64,000 nucleotides of DNA from Porogramme epimiltina (Eukaryota > Basidiomycota > Agaricomycetes > Polyporales > Polyporaceae), in the NCBI GenBank assembly GCA_900155495.1, contig FTLJ01000473.1, positions 1 through 64,000 on the forward strand. The letters are read 5' to 3'. This document shows positions 11,368-22,060 of the stretch, piece by piece. A program made the translations under genes and the position numbers. Position 1 is the stretch's first letter, and every line of letters starts with the position of its first letter. The notes beneath the pieces are model-generated. The model saw only the letters and a program-made list of their open reading frames with translations, made no database searches and was not told the DNA's origin.

Positions 11368-12358
11368 TCAGGCGATGATGCACTTGGAGCCCTTGTTGCC
11401 CTTCCTCATGGGCGCCGGGGGCGGGTTCACTGTCCCGGTCACTGTGAGATCACCGGGTGAGGGTTTGCGCGGACGGAGAGAACTCACAGACGGCACGAAT
11501 GGCTTCGTCGAAGACGGTCTTGAGACCTTTCTGGGTGAGCGCAGAGCACTCGAGGTATTTGACGGCACCAATCTGCCTCGCCATATCCACACCCTGCGTG
11601 TACTGAATAGGCGCCATCCGACTACGGAAACGTAAGTGCCGATGGTCGGGGTGTACCCAGGAGACGGAGCACTCACCGGTCCCGGAGCTTCTCGATAGTG
11701 GCAGGGTCTTCACGCAAATCCAACTTCGTGCCGACGAGGACTATGGGGGTTGAGGGGGCATGGTGCGAAATCTCGGGGTACCACTTGAAACGATCAAAGG
11801 GGGACGTCGTCAGCATCAGGCGACGGGTTGCGGGCGTGCGCTGGGCGTACCTTGGTTCGCACGTTCTCGTAACTGGGCGGGCTGACGAGAGAGAAGCAGA
11901 CGAGGAAGACGTCGGTCTGGGGGTAGGAGAGCGGACGGAGGCGGTCGTAATCCTCCTGACCGGCGGTATCCCAAAGACCAAGGGAGATAGTCTTGCCATC
12001 GACCATGACATTTGCCGAGTAGTTATCGAATACTGACCGGGAGAATGAGTGTCCAGCGGCGATGAGGTGCCACGAATAGTTGCCTTACCAGTTGGGATAT
12101 ACTCGCCCTGCGCCGTCAGAGTGAGCGGAGAGCCGATGATGTAGCAGCAAGGTAACGCACCGGGAACGCATTGGTGGTGTACGAGATGAGAAGACACGTC
12201 TACACTCGCCTGAGATGAGCCCAAAGCTCGCCACGGGAGGCGCGGGGATCACTCGCCTTTCCAACCGCACCATCTCCTACAACAACACCTGGCTGCGTGT
12301 CAGAGAGGGGAGCGAGGTAGGTGTGGGGCTGAATGTGCTCACATTTAATGGCCTGCAT
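11368..12358 (-). CDS. RAC1: Rac1 small GTPase
   Basis: Eight exons: 12358-12343, 12288-12257, 12199-12161, 12107-12089, 12032-11851, 11783-11677, 11621-11488, 11429-11368, giving 196 residues, close to the 192 of human Rac1. The product starts [16 protein letters not shown] (P-loop), followed by the switch I core [24 protein letters not shown] (switch II), GTKLDL (guanine specificity), [18 protein letters not shown], a basic stretch and the CAAX box CIIA for prenylation. The Rho insert helix ([11 protein letters not shown]) and the tail sequence favour Rac over Cdc42. Rac1 controls hyphal polarity, actin and NADPH oxidase in fungi. Intron 2 (12256-12200) begins with GC rather than GT; this is required to keep the P-loop sequence GKTC intact. 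Confidence 0.95.
12200..12256 (-). other. GC-AG intron in rac1
   Basis: The donor on the minus strand is AAG then GCGAGT, and the acceptor ends GTGTAG. Using any nearby GT would destroy the GKT of the P-loop, which is invariant in Ras-like GTPases. Confidence 0.85.
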
Positions 12359-13397
12359 TCTGTGTAATCTGGGGACGTCTAGGCAGTCACTCGACTCGTG
12401 GGGGGAGGAGAGCTATCTTGCGTGGCACGGAGATGATAGGACGCGGGAGCGGAGGACGGGTAACAGGGCGCGGTGGCAACGTGAGGGGAGGGGTAAGCCG
12501 TAGGACGGGAGTAGGAGGAGAGGAGGAGCGTGTTACCTGGTAGATACAAGAGAGGACGGCAATGTGTAAATGTGGAGCGGAGGAGATGGGCGAGGAGAAG
12601 GAAGAGGAATGGAGGAAAGATTGTGCTAGGCTGTACTGATGGGCTGGACGATGTTGGTTCTATGCCAAAGAGACCATATCCGAAATCACTATGGCTGTAT
12701 TCTTTCGGGAACTCTCACGTTTATCGGTCGGCTTGGCTCAGGGCGGCGGCCTGTGGCCTGTATGTTTTCCAATTTTTCGTCGAGCGCAACGCCAGCCGGG
12801 GAGGGCCCGGGCGGGGGACGCAGCGACGGCGGGAATCGTGTCGCCATCCGCGCCAAAGGAGGGCAGAGGCGGAAGCGTGCCGGAGACGGCGGGACGCGAC
12901 GTTTCGATCGGATGTTCCTGTGATGGGGCGATCGCATGAGGTTACATGTCGCCCCGCCAGATCTCTGCCCGACTCTCTCCCGCGCGGGCTCAGCGCAGTG
13001 CCCGCGCTGCGAGTCGCTGTGGGCCGCCGGGACTGCACTCGTCCACCCGCGCCGTCGTCTGTGGCCGCGCCCAGCGTTCCTGGCCCCGCGCGCACGCATA
13101 CACACGGCCCCCAATGGATCATCGTCCCCAGGCAGCCCAGCCACCGACCTCCGCCCGCACTCGTCTTATCAAGATTGCCCTCGGTGGCCACCGATGTCTG
13201 CTGTCCGTCCGTGGCCACTCGTCCGCGTTCTGCTTCCCGTCCGTCGCACGGACGCCGTCTTCTCCCAGCGCGCGCTACACCACTCGGCCCACCACTGACA
13301 TCATCTGTCCACTACAAAAGTCCGTCCAACTCCCCCTGCGCCATCCCCTCCACTCGCCGCCCCTATCATCGCTTCGCGCTAGCCTCCGAGTCCTAAC
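12359..13397. promoter_or_regulatory. divergent promoter region, rac1 / SHB17-like
   Basis: 1039 bases between two outward-pointing start codons. The half next to the SHB17-like gene is strongly C-rich with CCCTCC-type pyrimidine tracts; the rac1 side is purine-rich on the plus strand, which is the same pattern for the opposite direction. The long reading frames here are compositional. Confidence 0.5.
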
Positions 13398-14518
13398 ATG
13401 TCGCGTCCTATGCCCCGCCTGATCTTGATCCGCCACGGTATGGCCACAGCGTGAGGGCCCTTAATTTTCATCACTCACCTTCCCCCAGGCCAGACCGAGT
13501 GGTCCGTCAACGGGTCCGTCGTCCAGCTACAATACTTACCCGTCTTGTCACCCTTGCTAACCTCACTTCTCTTGTAGTCGTCATGTCCGTCCCGTCTTAT
13601 ATCTTACACAGATCCCTCACGTGTCTGATCCTTGAGAACGCAGACCGGACGCACAGACATCCCTCTCACCGCCCAGGGCGAGAAGGAGGCCGCCGAACAG
13701 GCCAAGGTCTTGGTCGGCGAAGGCAGTGAGTGCCGCCCACGCTCAATACCATACCATACAGATGCGCTGACCGACGCCTCTCCAGGGATCATTGATCCTA
13801 GTCACATCTGCACGGTGTTTGTCTCTCCCCGTATCCGCGCTCACAAGACGTTCCATCTCCTGTTTGATCATCTCTCGGAGCTCCCAAACCATGTCATTAG
13901 CGAGGAAGTGAGGGAGTGGGACTACGGCGAATACGAAGGTCTCCTCACGGCCGAGATCAAGCAACGCAACCCTTCCTGGGTCATCTGGAAGGATGGGTGA
14001 TTGCCCCTGCTCGTGCAGCCTCCGATTGCCTTCGGACTCATCCGCCACGACAGATGCCCAGGCGGTGAGAGCACCGAGGATATGTGTTGCCGCGTAGATA
14101 CCGTCATTAGCAAGGTCTGGCCTGATCGTTCCTCTCTCCGAGTTGGCTCTGAAATGGAAGCTCAGGTCCGCGAGCACCACCGTGCCTGGAAGGAGGAGGG
14201 CAAGGGTTGCCGCGACGTGGTAATTGTTGCTCATGGCCACTTCAACCGGGTGTTGATCTCTCGATGGATCAACTTCCCGTTGTCTCTTGGTGGGTCACTC
14301 CCCTGAGGGATTGTCACGTTGGTATCACTCAACGTTTACTATCAGGCACACATTTCAACGTCGAGCCGGCTGGCGTAAGTTCCCATTCCTCAACATGTTG
14401 TGAACGTCAAACTTACCACATTTGACAACTCACACAGGTTGCGATTCTCGGGTACAATCACAACAACCTTGCGGAGCCAGCGCTGAACGCGCTTAACTTG
14501 TACGCGAAGCCAATCTAG
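13398..14518 (+). CDS. SHB17: histidine phosphatase, Shb17-like (sedoheptulose-1,7-bisphosphatase type)
   Basis: Nine exons: 13398-13437, 13489-13513, 13578-13584, 13644-13725, 13786-13996, 14054-14114, 14166-14289, 14346-14374, 14438-14518, giving 219 residues. The catalytic motif LIRHGQTEWS is at the start, then NGRHTGRTDIPLT, SPRIRAHKTF, EVREWDYGEYEG, DGCPGGES and VAHGHFNRV carrying the second catalytic His. This pattern is that of fungal phosphoglycerate-mutase-like Shb17, which feeds carbon from sedoheptulose bisphosphate towards ribose. The product is somewhat shorter than the yeast enzyme. Exon 3 is only 7 bases and supplies part of Gly plus Arg-His; it is needed to restore the NGRHTGRTD motif. 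Intron 6 (51 bases) is in frame without a stop and could be retained. Confidence 0.9.
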
Positions 14519-14800
14519 GTTGCCGTCCACGTCGCATGTGTGCGGTTGGTTTATGAAGTGCTGTAACAAGTAGATCTGTACGAACGTGTTAGCTAGTGAA
14601 AACAGAGACGAGATGTTTAGGCTGCTGGGTGCAGCCAGATACGTCACGGGCCCGGACTCCGCTGGAAGCGGGTCGCTAGACGCGCTCGCAAGCAATTGTC
14701 GCCCTTCGGATCCGGTTCTCTCACAAACTCTCATCCGTGGTGATCCCACCTGCTCACTGTGCTCTCTGCACAGTCCATCTCTCCTTTTGGTACTTCCCTA

Positions 14801-17800
14801 ATGGCTGACGTCGAGACTTTGGACCCGCCCCCCGCTCCTCAGGAGGAGGAGATCCTATCAGAAGGATCGGGCCCCGTGGACGCGGCCCAAACGGAGACCC
14901 AGGCAGGGGACGGAGAACATGAGGCGACTGACGTGGTCGAGGCGTCTTCCGAGCCAGAACCTGCCCCCACCGTCGAGGATGGTGAGCCGGCTGGGAATGG
15001 CGTGGCCGACGAAAAGGACGGCGTGGATGCCGAGCCGCCAGCACCCGCCCCGGAAGACGCGTCCAAGGAGGAGGCGAAGCAGCCCACTCCGGCGACCAGC
15101 CCGCCCGCAACCCCCAAGAAGATCACGGCCAGGTCGTCTATCGCCGTCAAGCCTCCCGCAGGCAAGGCCGCGACGGGGCCTCCCACCCCGCTCGTGAAGA
15201 AGGTGCGCTGACACGTCCACATCCCATACGTATCTCCGCGCTCCGCGACGCGCGACGCTCACATTCGCTCATTCGTTCATTCGCTCCGTCCGTCCGCCTA
15301 CTTGCCTGCCTGCCTACCCGCCCCGCTCGCTCCCCGTCCCCGCGTGCCCCCCACGCGACGCGCGCGCACCGCACCGCACATTACGCACACCCGTCCGCCC
15401 GCTCCGGCCCCGCGCCTGCCCAGATCATCGACTCTGGCAAATTTGGCTCCGGCACGGTCAAGCCCACGCCCACCGCAGCAAAGACGACCGCTGCGCCAGC
15501 CGTCTCCAAGCCCGCGTCCTCTGCCTCCGCCGCCGCTCTGAAGAAGGCCGCCAGCACCGGCACTGCGACCGCCTCCAAACCGCCCGCGGCCAAGCCGTCC
15601 TCCACTACCACCACCCCCGCATCCAAAGCCATGCCCCCGCCTCCCGTCCCCGCTACGCGCCGCCAGTCGCTCGTGCCGGGCAAGACCCCCGCTGCCACCC
15701 CCGCCGCCCCCTCGACGAGGACGCCCCCGGTGCGCTCCGCCACGCTCAGCACCAGAGGCGCCGCCCCCGCTGCCGCGGCTCGCCCCGGCGCTGCCCCCAC
15801 TGCTAGGCCCGGCCCGCGTGCGTCGGTGGCGTCGCCTGAGGCAGGGTCGTCTGCGGCCACCGCGAAGCCCCGTGCGTCGGTGACGGAGGGTGTCCGGCGC
15901 ATCGTGTCGGGCACCAAGGCGAGCACCCCCACGCCGTCGACCGCTGCACGGCCCCCCAGCAATACGTCCGTCAGGCGGACGCCCGGCTCCCAGTCTATTG
16001 CATCGATTAAAGAGGTCCGGGATGACAGCAAGGCGGTGGCGGAGATCCAGAGCAAGGTGCGTTCGGGCTCAGACTCTCTGGAGGATGTTTATTCATTGGT
16101 TGGATTTAGCTCGACGAGGCCACTACCGCGCTCGATGCGAAGACGGTAGCCGTGACCAGTCTGGAGAGCGAGGTCGAGACACTGAAGACTACGTTGGAAG
16201 CGGCCCAGGCGGATGTTGACGCGAAGGCTTCTGCAGTCTCCGAGTTGGAGCAGGCGAAAGCGAAGGCCGAGGAGGAGCTCGCTGCCGTTCGTCAGTCTCT
16301 CGAGACACTCCAGTCAGATCAGTCCAGTGGCTCGTCCCAGCTGGAGACAGTCCGCGCCGAGGTATGGCTCTCTCTCCTCCCCGAAAATGGCTACTCATTC
16401 GCGCCGCTAGTTGGAAGAATCCAAAGCCGCCAGTGCTGCCTTGACAGAACGTGTCACGGAGCTCACCTCCCAGCTGGACGCCACGCAGGAGCAGGTCGCG
16501 GCTGCGAAGACGAACCTCGAGGCCCTCCAGACCTCCTCGCAAGAAGCTTCGGCTACTGCGTCCGCGTCCGCTGCCGCCGAGCACGCGGCGCTCCTCAAGG
16601 CTCAGGCCGACTTCGCTGCCACCAAAGCGGAAGCGGAGGCCCTGAAGACGGAGCTGGCAGCGGCTCTCACTGCGGCCGAAGAGAAGGCGAAGGAGCTCGC
16701 AGAGAAGACCGCCGCTGTCGACGCGCTCACCGCCCAGCTCGAGCAGCTCAAAGTCGAGAACGACGAGAAGGCGAGCAAGGTGTCCGAGCTCGAGGTCGAG
16801 ATCCTGGAGCTCCGGGAGGAGCAGGAGACGTCGGGCGACGAGCACTCGAAGGTGCTCGCGCGCGTGAAGGCCCTCGAGGAGGAGCTCGCCGCGTCCGTCG
16901 CTGCTGTCCAGAAGGCGCTCGAAGACGCGCAGGCGAAGGCGGAGGAGCACGCGAGCAAGACCGAGGAGACGGCGGCCGCGCACCAGGCGCAGCTCGACGA
17001 GGCTGCGACGCAAAGCCGGGAGCTCCAGGTCAAGCTGGGCGCGCTCCAGGAGGAGCTGGCGCAGGCTGTTGCCGCCAACGAGAAGGCCAAGGCTGACGCG
17101 GAGGCTGCGGCTGAGGAGCACATCAGCAAGCTCGATGCGGCGGACAAGCAGCGCGCTGAGATCGAGGCTAACCTCTCTGCCGAAATTGCAAGGATCACCG
17201 CCGACCTCGAGGTACGGGCTTGATGAGATTGTGACTAACTATCATACTCATTATTATGCGGTATCTTAGAGTCAAGAGTCGAAGTACAACGCTAAGGTCG
17301 ATGCCATGAAGGCTGAACATCAACAGCTTCTCCAGGAAGCCTTCGAGAAGGCGAAGGTATGTTGCCGTGTGTGCGCTTCCTTGATGTGTCTGACCGAGAC
17401 CGTTCCGAAAGAACGAGGCTGGCGACATCCACAGTCAAGACCTGCAGAAGCTTCGCGCCGAGTCCCAGGCCGCCATCGAGCAACTCCGCGGCTCCCACCA
17501 GACCACTATCGAAGAGCTCAAGTCTGAGCACCAGGCCGTCCTCGAGAGCCAGGTCAAGGCTCTCGAGAAGCAAATCACCAACCAGACGCTCGAGCTGAAG
17601 GCCACTCAGGAAGATCTCAACAAGTCGAAGGCCCATGCCATGTCGCTCGCTCAAGAGCTCGATAGTGTTAAGCTCCAGCTCGAGGAAGCGAAACAGGTGA
17701 TCGCATCTCTGGACAAGGGCGATAAGGACGAAGCCATCGCGAAGCTCAACCGCGACCTCTCTAACCTCCGCGAGGACCACGGCGCCCTGAATGAGATGTT

Positions 17801-18652
17801 CCAAGCGACCAAGGGTTCGCTCGGGGAGATGGCCGACAATCACGTGAAGGAGCTGGAGGAGGCGGCGAAGGGCCGTGCCGAGGAAGTCACAAAGCTGCGT
17901 TCCACTCACCAGGAAGAGATCTCCTCCCTAGCGCAGGAGAAGGCGCACCTGCTCACGAGGCTGTCTGACCTGGAGGGCGAGCTCGCCACGACGAAGGCGG
18001 CACTCTCTGCGGAGCCGGCCACGCCGCAGAAGACAAACGGGAGCGCGCACCAGCGCAACGCGAGCATCTCTCGCGAGGAGCTCCAGCGGCTGCACGAGGC
18101 GCACAACGCGAAGATGCACGACGTCCAGGCGGAGCACGAGCGGGCGATGCGTGCCATGCGCGAGGAGCTCGACATCGCGCTCGCGAAGGCGGGCGAGCTG
18201 CAGCAGGAGGTCGCGCGCAAGGCGATGGAGATCCAGTACCTCGAGCAAGACCAGGAAGAGAGCCAAGACCAGATCACACGGTATGTCAAAGTTTTTGGAA
18301 TCAAGAGCTTCTTCGGAGCCATCCTCGCGCTGGCCGTGGTATACGGACTGTTTTGAACATTCTATCCCGCCCCCGTCCACACTCTCTTCTGTTTATTGCT
18401 ATCGCTACTTATTCCCCACTGTATTTTTGTTTTCCATCTCTCCACGCTCCCTCTGCATTTGTACATTATGCAACTCATTCCGTGGCCCGCATCATCCCCC
18501 GCATCCTATCACATTCCCTTTCACTATCTTATCGGACAATAACTTAATACTCATTCACGCTCCTTCCCCCCGCAATGCGGTTTTCATTTTACAGATTGAA
18601 CGAAGACATGGAGCAGCTTCGCGAGCAACTCAAGGCCAAGGAGGACGCATGA
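14801..18652 (+). CDS. long coiled-coil protein with disordered N-terminus (soluble isoform)
   Basis: Exons 14801-15202, 15424-16056, 16110-16361, 16411-17211, 17270-17356, 17412-18280 and 18595-18652 give 1033 residues. Residues 1-335 are Pro/Ala/Ser/Thr-rich and acidic then basic, with little order. From about 340 to the end the sequence is a nearly unbroken coiled coil (Glu/Lys/Ala/Leu heptads). This isoform ends with LNEDMEQLREQLKAKEDA, which continues the heptads. Such proteins act as tethers or scaffolds; I do not recognise a specific family. The first intron is long (221 bases). The last intron (18281-18594, 314 bases) has a GTATGT donor and a T-rich TTTTACAG acceptor. See the alternative 3' end feature. 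Confidence 0.85.
18281..18356 (+). other. alternative C-terminus: hydrophobic tail if the last intron is retained
   Basis: If the donor at 18281 is not used, the frame runs on for 24 codons to TGA at 18356. It encodes YVKVFGIKSFFGAILAL followed by AVVYGLF, a single hydrophobic segment at the extreme C-terminus, as in tail-anchored membrane proteins such as golgins. The product would have 1039 residues. Random intron sequence would rarely give a clean, stop-terminated membrane span, so this looks like a second functional 3' end. Confidence 0.6.
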
Positions 18653-19277
18653 CGGCGCGATATCGACCGCCTCGTGGCCCCGGCACGGACGCCGCACCTC
18701 TCCAGGTCTCTTCCTTCAAGTCTTCCACACCTCTCGGACCCCATTCCTATCCTGCGCGGCTCGTGGCACGGACCTTCGATGTACAGCACCCATCCCCGGG
18801 CCGACCAAACATAACATAGGGTAATCGCAATTCCTCTCCCCCCATTTCGTTCTCTTTTCCCCCCGTCCGAATGCAGTCCCTCGTTCCGCTCACCCCCCTA
18901 TGTTACCCCTTTGCACTATACCCCACCTAGCCTCCATCTCAATCCCACTCACCGATGCCTGCTACGGAAATCCTGCTAGTCTACACTGTACTGTCATTGT
19001 TGCGTAATCAACACCAGAGGCCAGCGAGAGACGACGCTGAGATTATATGGACGCCTCGAGGGGCCCATTCGTGCATTAAAGGTGTGTCCTTAAAGGGACT
19101 ACAGCGGGACTACTAGGCTGTGAACGAAGCACCTACGCAAAGCGACACTATAGAAGACGACACTAGATGTAGCAAATAGGACAACTATAATCTAACGAAA
19201 TAATCCGAACGAACGAAATCGCCCAGACGGGCGTAACCTCGATAAATCCACCTCTGGAGGCCTCGTTACTCAGGTCC
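18653..19277. other. convergent 3' region (coiled-coil / F-box-like)
   Basis: 625 bases between facing stop codons. The plus-strand half is pyrimidine-rich. No gene seen. Confidence 0.6.
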
Positions 19278-20737
19278 TCAAGCCTTGGCCACTTGCACGA
19301 CGCCGCGCTTGTCGAACGGCGCGAGGCCCTCGCGGACGAGCGCGTCGACCTCGCCGATGTCCTTGTGGACGCCCGGCCAGAGGTGGACGGCGAAGCGGAG
19401 CGCCTCGAGCGCGCCGAACGCGTCCGCGGCGAGGGCGGCGGCGAGGGCGGCCCAGTCGAGCGCGTCGCGGAGCGAGCCGAGGAGGCGCACGTCGCACGCG
19501 AGGGAGGCGACGCGCGCGGCGGGCGCGAGCGTCGCGAGCAGCGCGGGCACCCACGGCAGGCGCGCGCTGTAGTGCACGGGGAAGCGCAGGGCGAGCGCGG
19601 AGAGCGCGGTGCAGGGCGCGAGCGAGACGCACTCGGGCAGGGGGATGGCTGTTTGTGTGGGGCGGGAGCAATGCAATGTGGTCAGCGTCGTCAGATGAAG
19701 GGCAGGAAGGGCGGAGACGGGGGAAGATGGGGGGGATGGGAAGGGAGGCGCGCGCACAGCATGGCCCCGGGGTGGGTCCGGGTGCCTCGGAGGCTGGGAA
19801 GGCGATGCCGGCCGGGGACAGAAGCCTGACGGCGGGCGCGAGGCACCGCAGCGACAGGCGCGCCGAGGGGGTGGGGGAAGGAGAGAAAGGCTAAGTCTTT
19901 AAATTTGGCGCACTCACTTTTGTCCCCGGTGAAGCTCCAGTCGAGGTCGAGCTCGCGCAGCGTGTCGCCGGCGCGGGCGAGGAAGGGGCCGACGAGCGCG
20001 GCGTCGGCCTCGGACGCGCAGCGCGCGGTGAGGGACGTGACGGACGCGTGCAGCTCCGCGGCCTCGAACCAGTCGAAGAGGCGCTCCGAGTCGAGCTCGC
20101 GGCCGAGCGTGAGGCGGGTGAGCGTGGGGATCGGGCCGGGCGCACGCAGCGGCGCGCGCTCCTCCTCGAGCCACGTCAGGCCGGCGAGCGCGAGGGAGGA
20201 GAGCGCGGGGAAGCAGGCAATGAGGTCGATGACGTCGGCGAAGTCGGCAAACTGACAATAAGAGAGGGACAGCGACGCGACGGTCGGAAGGCGCAAGTCT
20301 CCAAGGGCCCCCACGGACTTCATGTCCGTATGCGAGACCGTGAGCGTGCGCAGGGATGGGAGGGCGGCGAGTATGCGCGTGAGGGTGGTCTCGACGGGGC
20401 TGGGTCCGGGATTTGCGGCCGGTTCCTGGGAGGAGGAGGTAGGCGTTGGACGGACAATTGTACCAGCCGTACTCCTCGTGTCGGCCGCCTCGCTTGCGTC
20501 AAAAAATTTGGCGACGGTGAGCTCGCGGACGTAGAGGCCCAGCTCGGGAGTCGCGTCCAGCAGCCTCTGGAAGGGCTCCCCAAGTTCGTGGCTTTTGAGG
20601 TCGATGGTGCGGAAGAGGTGGAAGCGCGACGCGAAGACCCATGAACGGCACGCGAGGGCACATGCCTTCAACGCTTGAGGGTCATCGTGGAGGTAGTCGA
20701 TAATGTAGTCGGAGATCTCGAACGGTATTGACGACAT
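19278..20737 (-). CDS. F-box-like protein with leucine-rich repeats
   Basis: Two exons, 20737-19918 and 19648-19278, give 396 residues. The N-terminus (PFEISDYIIDYLHDDPQAL followed by CALACRSW) is the F-box-like motif seen in many basidiomycete proteins; it binds Skp1 in SCF ubiquitin ligases. The rest shows irregular leucine-rich repeats (SLRTLTVSHTDM, ALSSLALAGLTWL, TLRELDLDWSFTG), expected to bind a substrate. The single intron (269 bases) is unusually long and may hide a further exon. A likely 5' leader intron lies at 20821-20752 (GTGAGC donor, CATAG acceptor), and a TATAAAG box on the minus strand lies at 20924-20918. Basidiomycetes carry hundreds of such genes and the target is unknown. 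Confidence 0.8.
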
Positions 20738-22060
20738 TGCAGTGATGAAAGCTATGAAGCAATGTCAGAAAATGCTGCGGCACGCTGAGGAATTTGTAGG
20801 GGGGCGTGAAAGGGAGCTCACCGAAAGACAGCACGACGAAGAGCGGAAACGAAGGGGCCCGGGAGAAACGGAGGAGACTGGAGAGCGTCCGGGAAACGGA
20901 GTTTGAAGCCGTGGAGACTTTATACTCGCCGAGGAGGGACGTCGGTAATCTGTCCAAACAAAAGCGCACCGGCGGGGGGGTTACGACATGAAACACGCCG
21001 ACCCGTCGAGGAAAATGCGGAGCAGGCCAGCCACCTCGGCTAGCAATTTTGATATAGGCTGGCAGGGACGGGTGCGAGGGCGTTGGGTCCGCCGCTTTCC
21101 ATATGCGGCGAGGAGAGTTGGTGGTTGGCGGCGGACGCGCTCGGCTCGGGGCGCGTTCGCACTGCGCGCACGCACGCGGGCCACGGCTCGGTGCGTGCTG
21201 GCCTCGGAGACCGGTGCTGGCTCGGACGGCGGCGAGGCAGGATGCTAGGCGGCGCGCAGCGCGTCGACGTCCTCGGAGACGGGCACTGGCGGCGGCCTGC
21301 GGGTGGAGGGCGGGAGCATGAGAGCGGGCCAGGTCATTGGCTATGTTTTAGCCTGCCCCGGCGCCTCTGCGTGCACGAGGGGCGTGTTAACTGACAGCCC
21401 CATCGAGCAGTGGCAAGCACCCGCCGCCCCGTCAAACCCACCGTCGCCGCCCGCTCCCAGCCCTGGGGCGCGCACGCGGGCTCGCGCCGCCCCTCGTGCG
21501 CTCAGTGCAGTCAGCATCGGCGTCATGCGCGACGCAAGGGCGGCCATATTGCCAAGGCTCAACAGCGGCGCCCCGTGTGCGGGGGAACTTGTGCGGGGCC
21601 GGCGCGAGGTCCGGCGCGGCTCCTTATTGGGTGGCGGATGCGCCGGGCGCTCTGCAGTGCGGGGATTCATACAAGCCGGCCAGTAATTGGATGCTCGGCG
21701 GGGCGCCAGAGAGACAGCCCGCGCACGAGCAGGACATCTCGGGCCGCACGGGGGCGGGGGCCCGCTGGGAGGCCCGGCGAGCGGGGGCGGGGCGGGAGGA
21801 CGGAGCGGGCAGCGGGGGTCGTACCATGGAGGGATGGTGCGAGACGGAGGACCGCGAGCTCGGCGTCGACGCTCAATCGCCCGTGAAATGGCGCGTCGCG
21901 TGTTTGCCCCGGCCAAACACCTCCCTTTAGCCGCCGCCCAATATTTTGGGGCAGCCCGCGCACATCCGCTCTCCCGTCCCTCCTCCCTCTCCGCTCCCCT
22001 TCCCCGCCTCCCCTACGCCCCCCTTCGCCTCACCACCGTCCCCGTCGTCGTCTGCGAGCC
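20738..22060. promoter_or_regulatory. divergent promoter region, F-box-like / YHM2
   Basis: 1.3 kb, very GC-rich in the centre, with G-rich runs near 21740-21810. A CCAAT box lies at 21938-21942, 119 bases before the YHM2 start, and the leader is C-rich. The reading frames here (up to 198 codons) are Arg/Pro/Ala-rich composition effects. Confidence 0.5.

Noticed and set aside
16189..17121. 310-codon minus-strand frame full of Leu/Arg
   Set aside because: Exact shadow of the coiled-coil gene; its pattern mirrors Glu/Ala/Lys codons of the plus strand.
20985..22040. Long frames in the F-box/YHM2 intergenic region
   Set aside because: Composition-driven (Arg, Gly, Ala, Pro) on both strands at once, with no motif.
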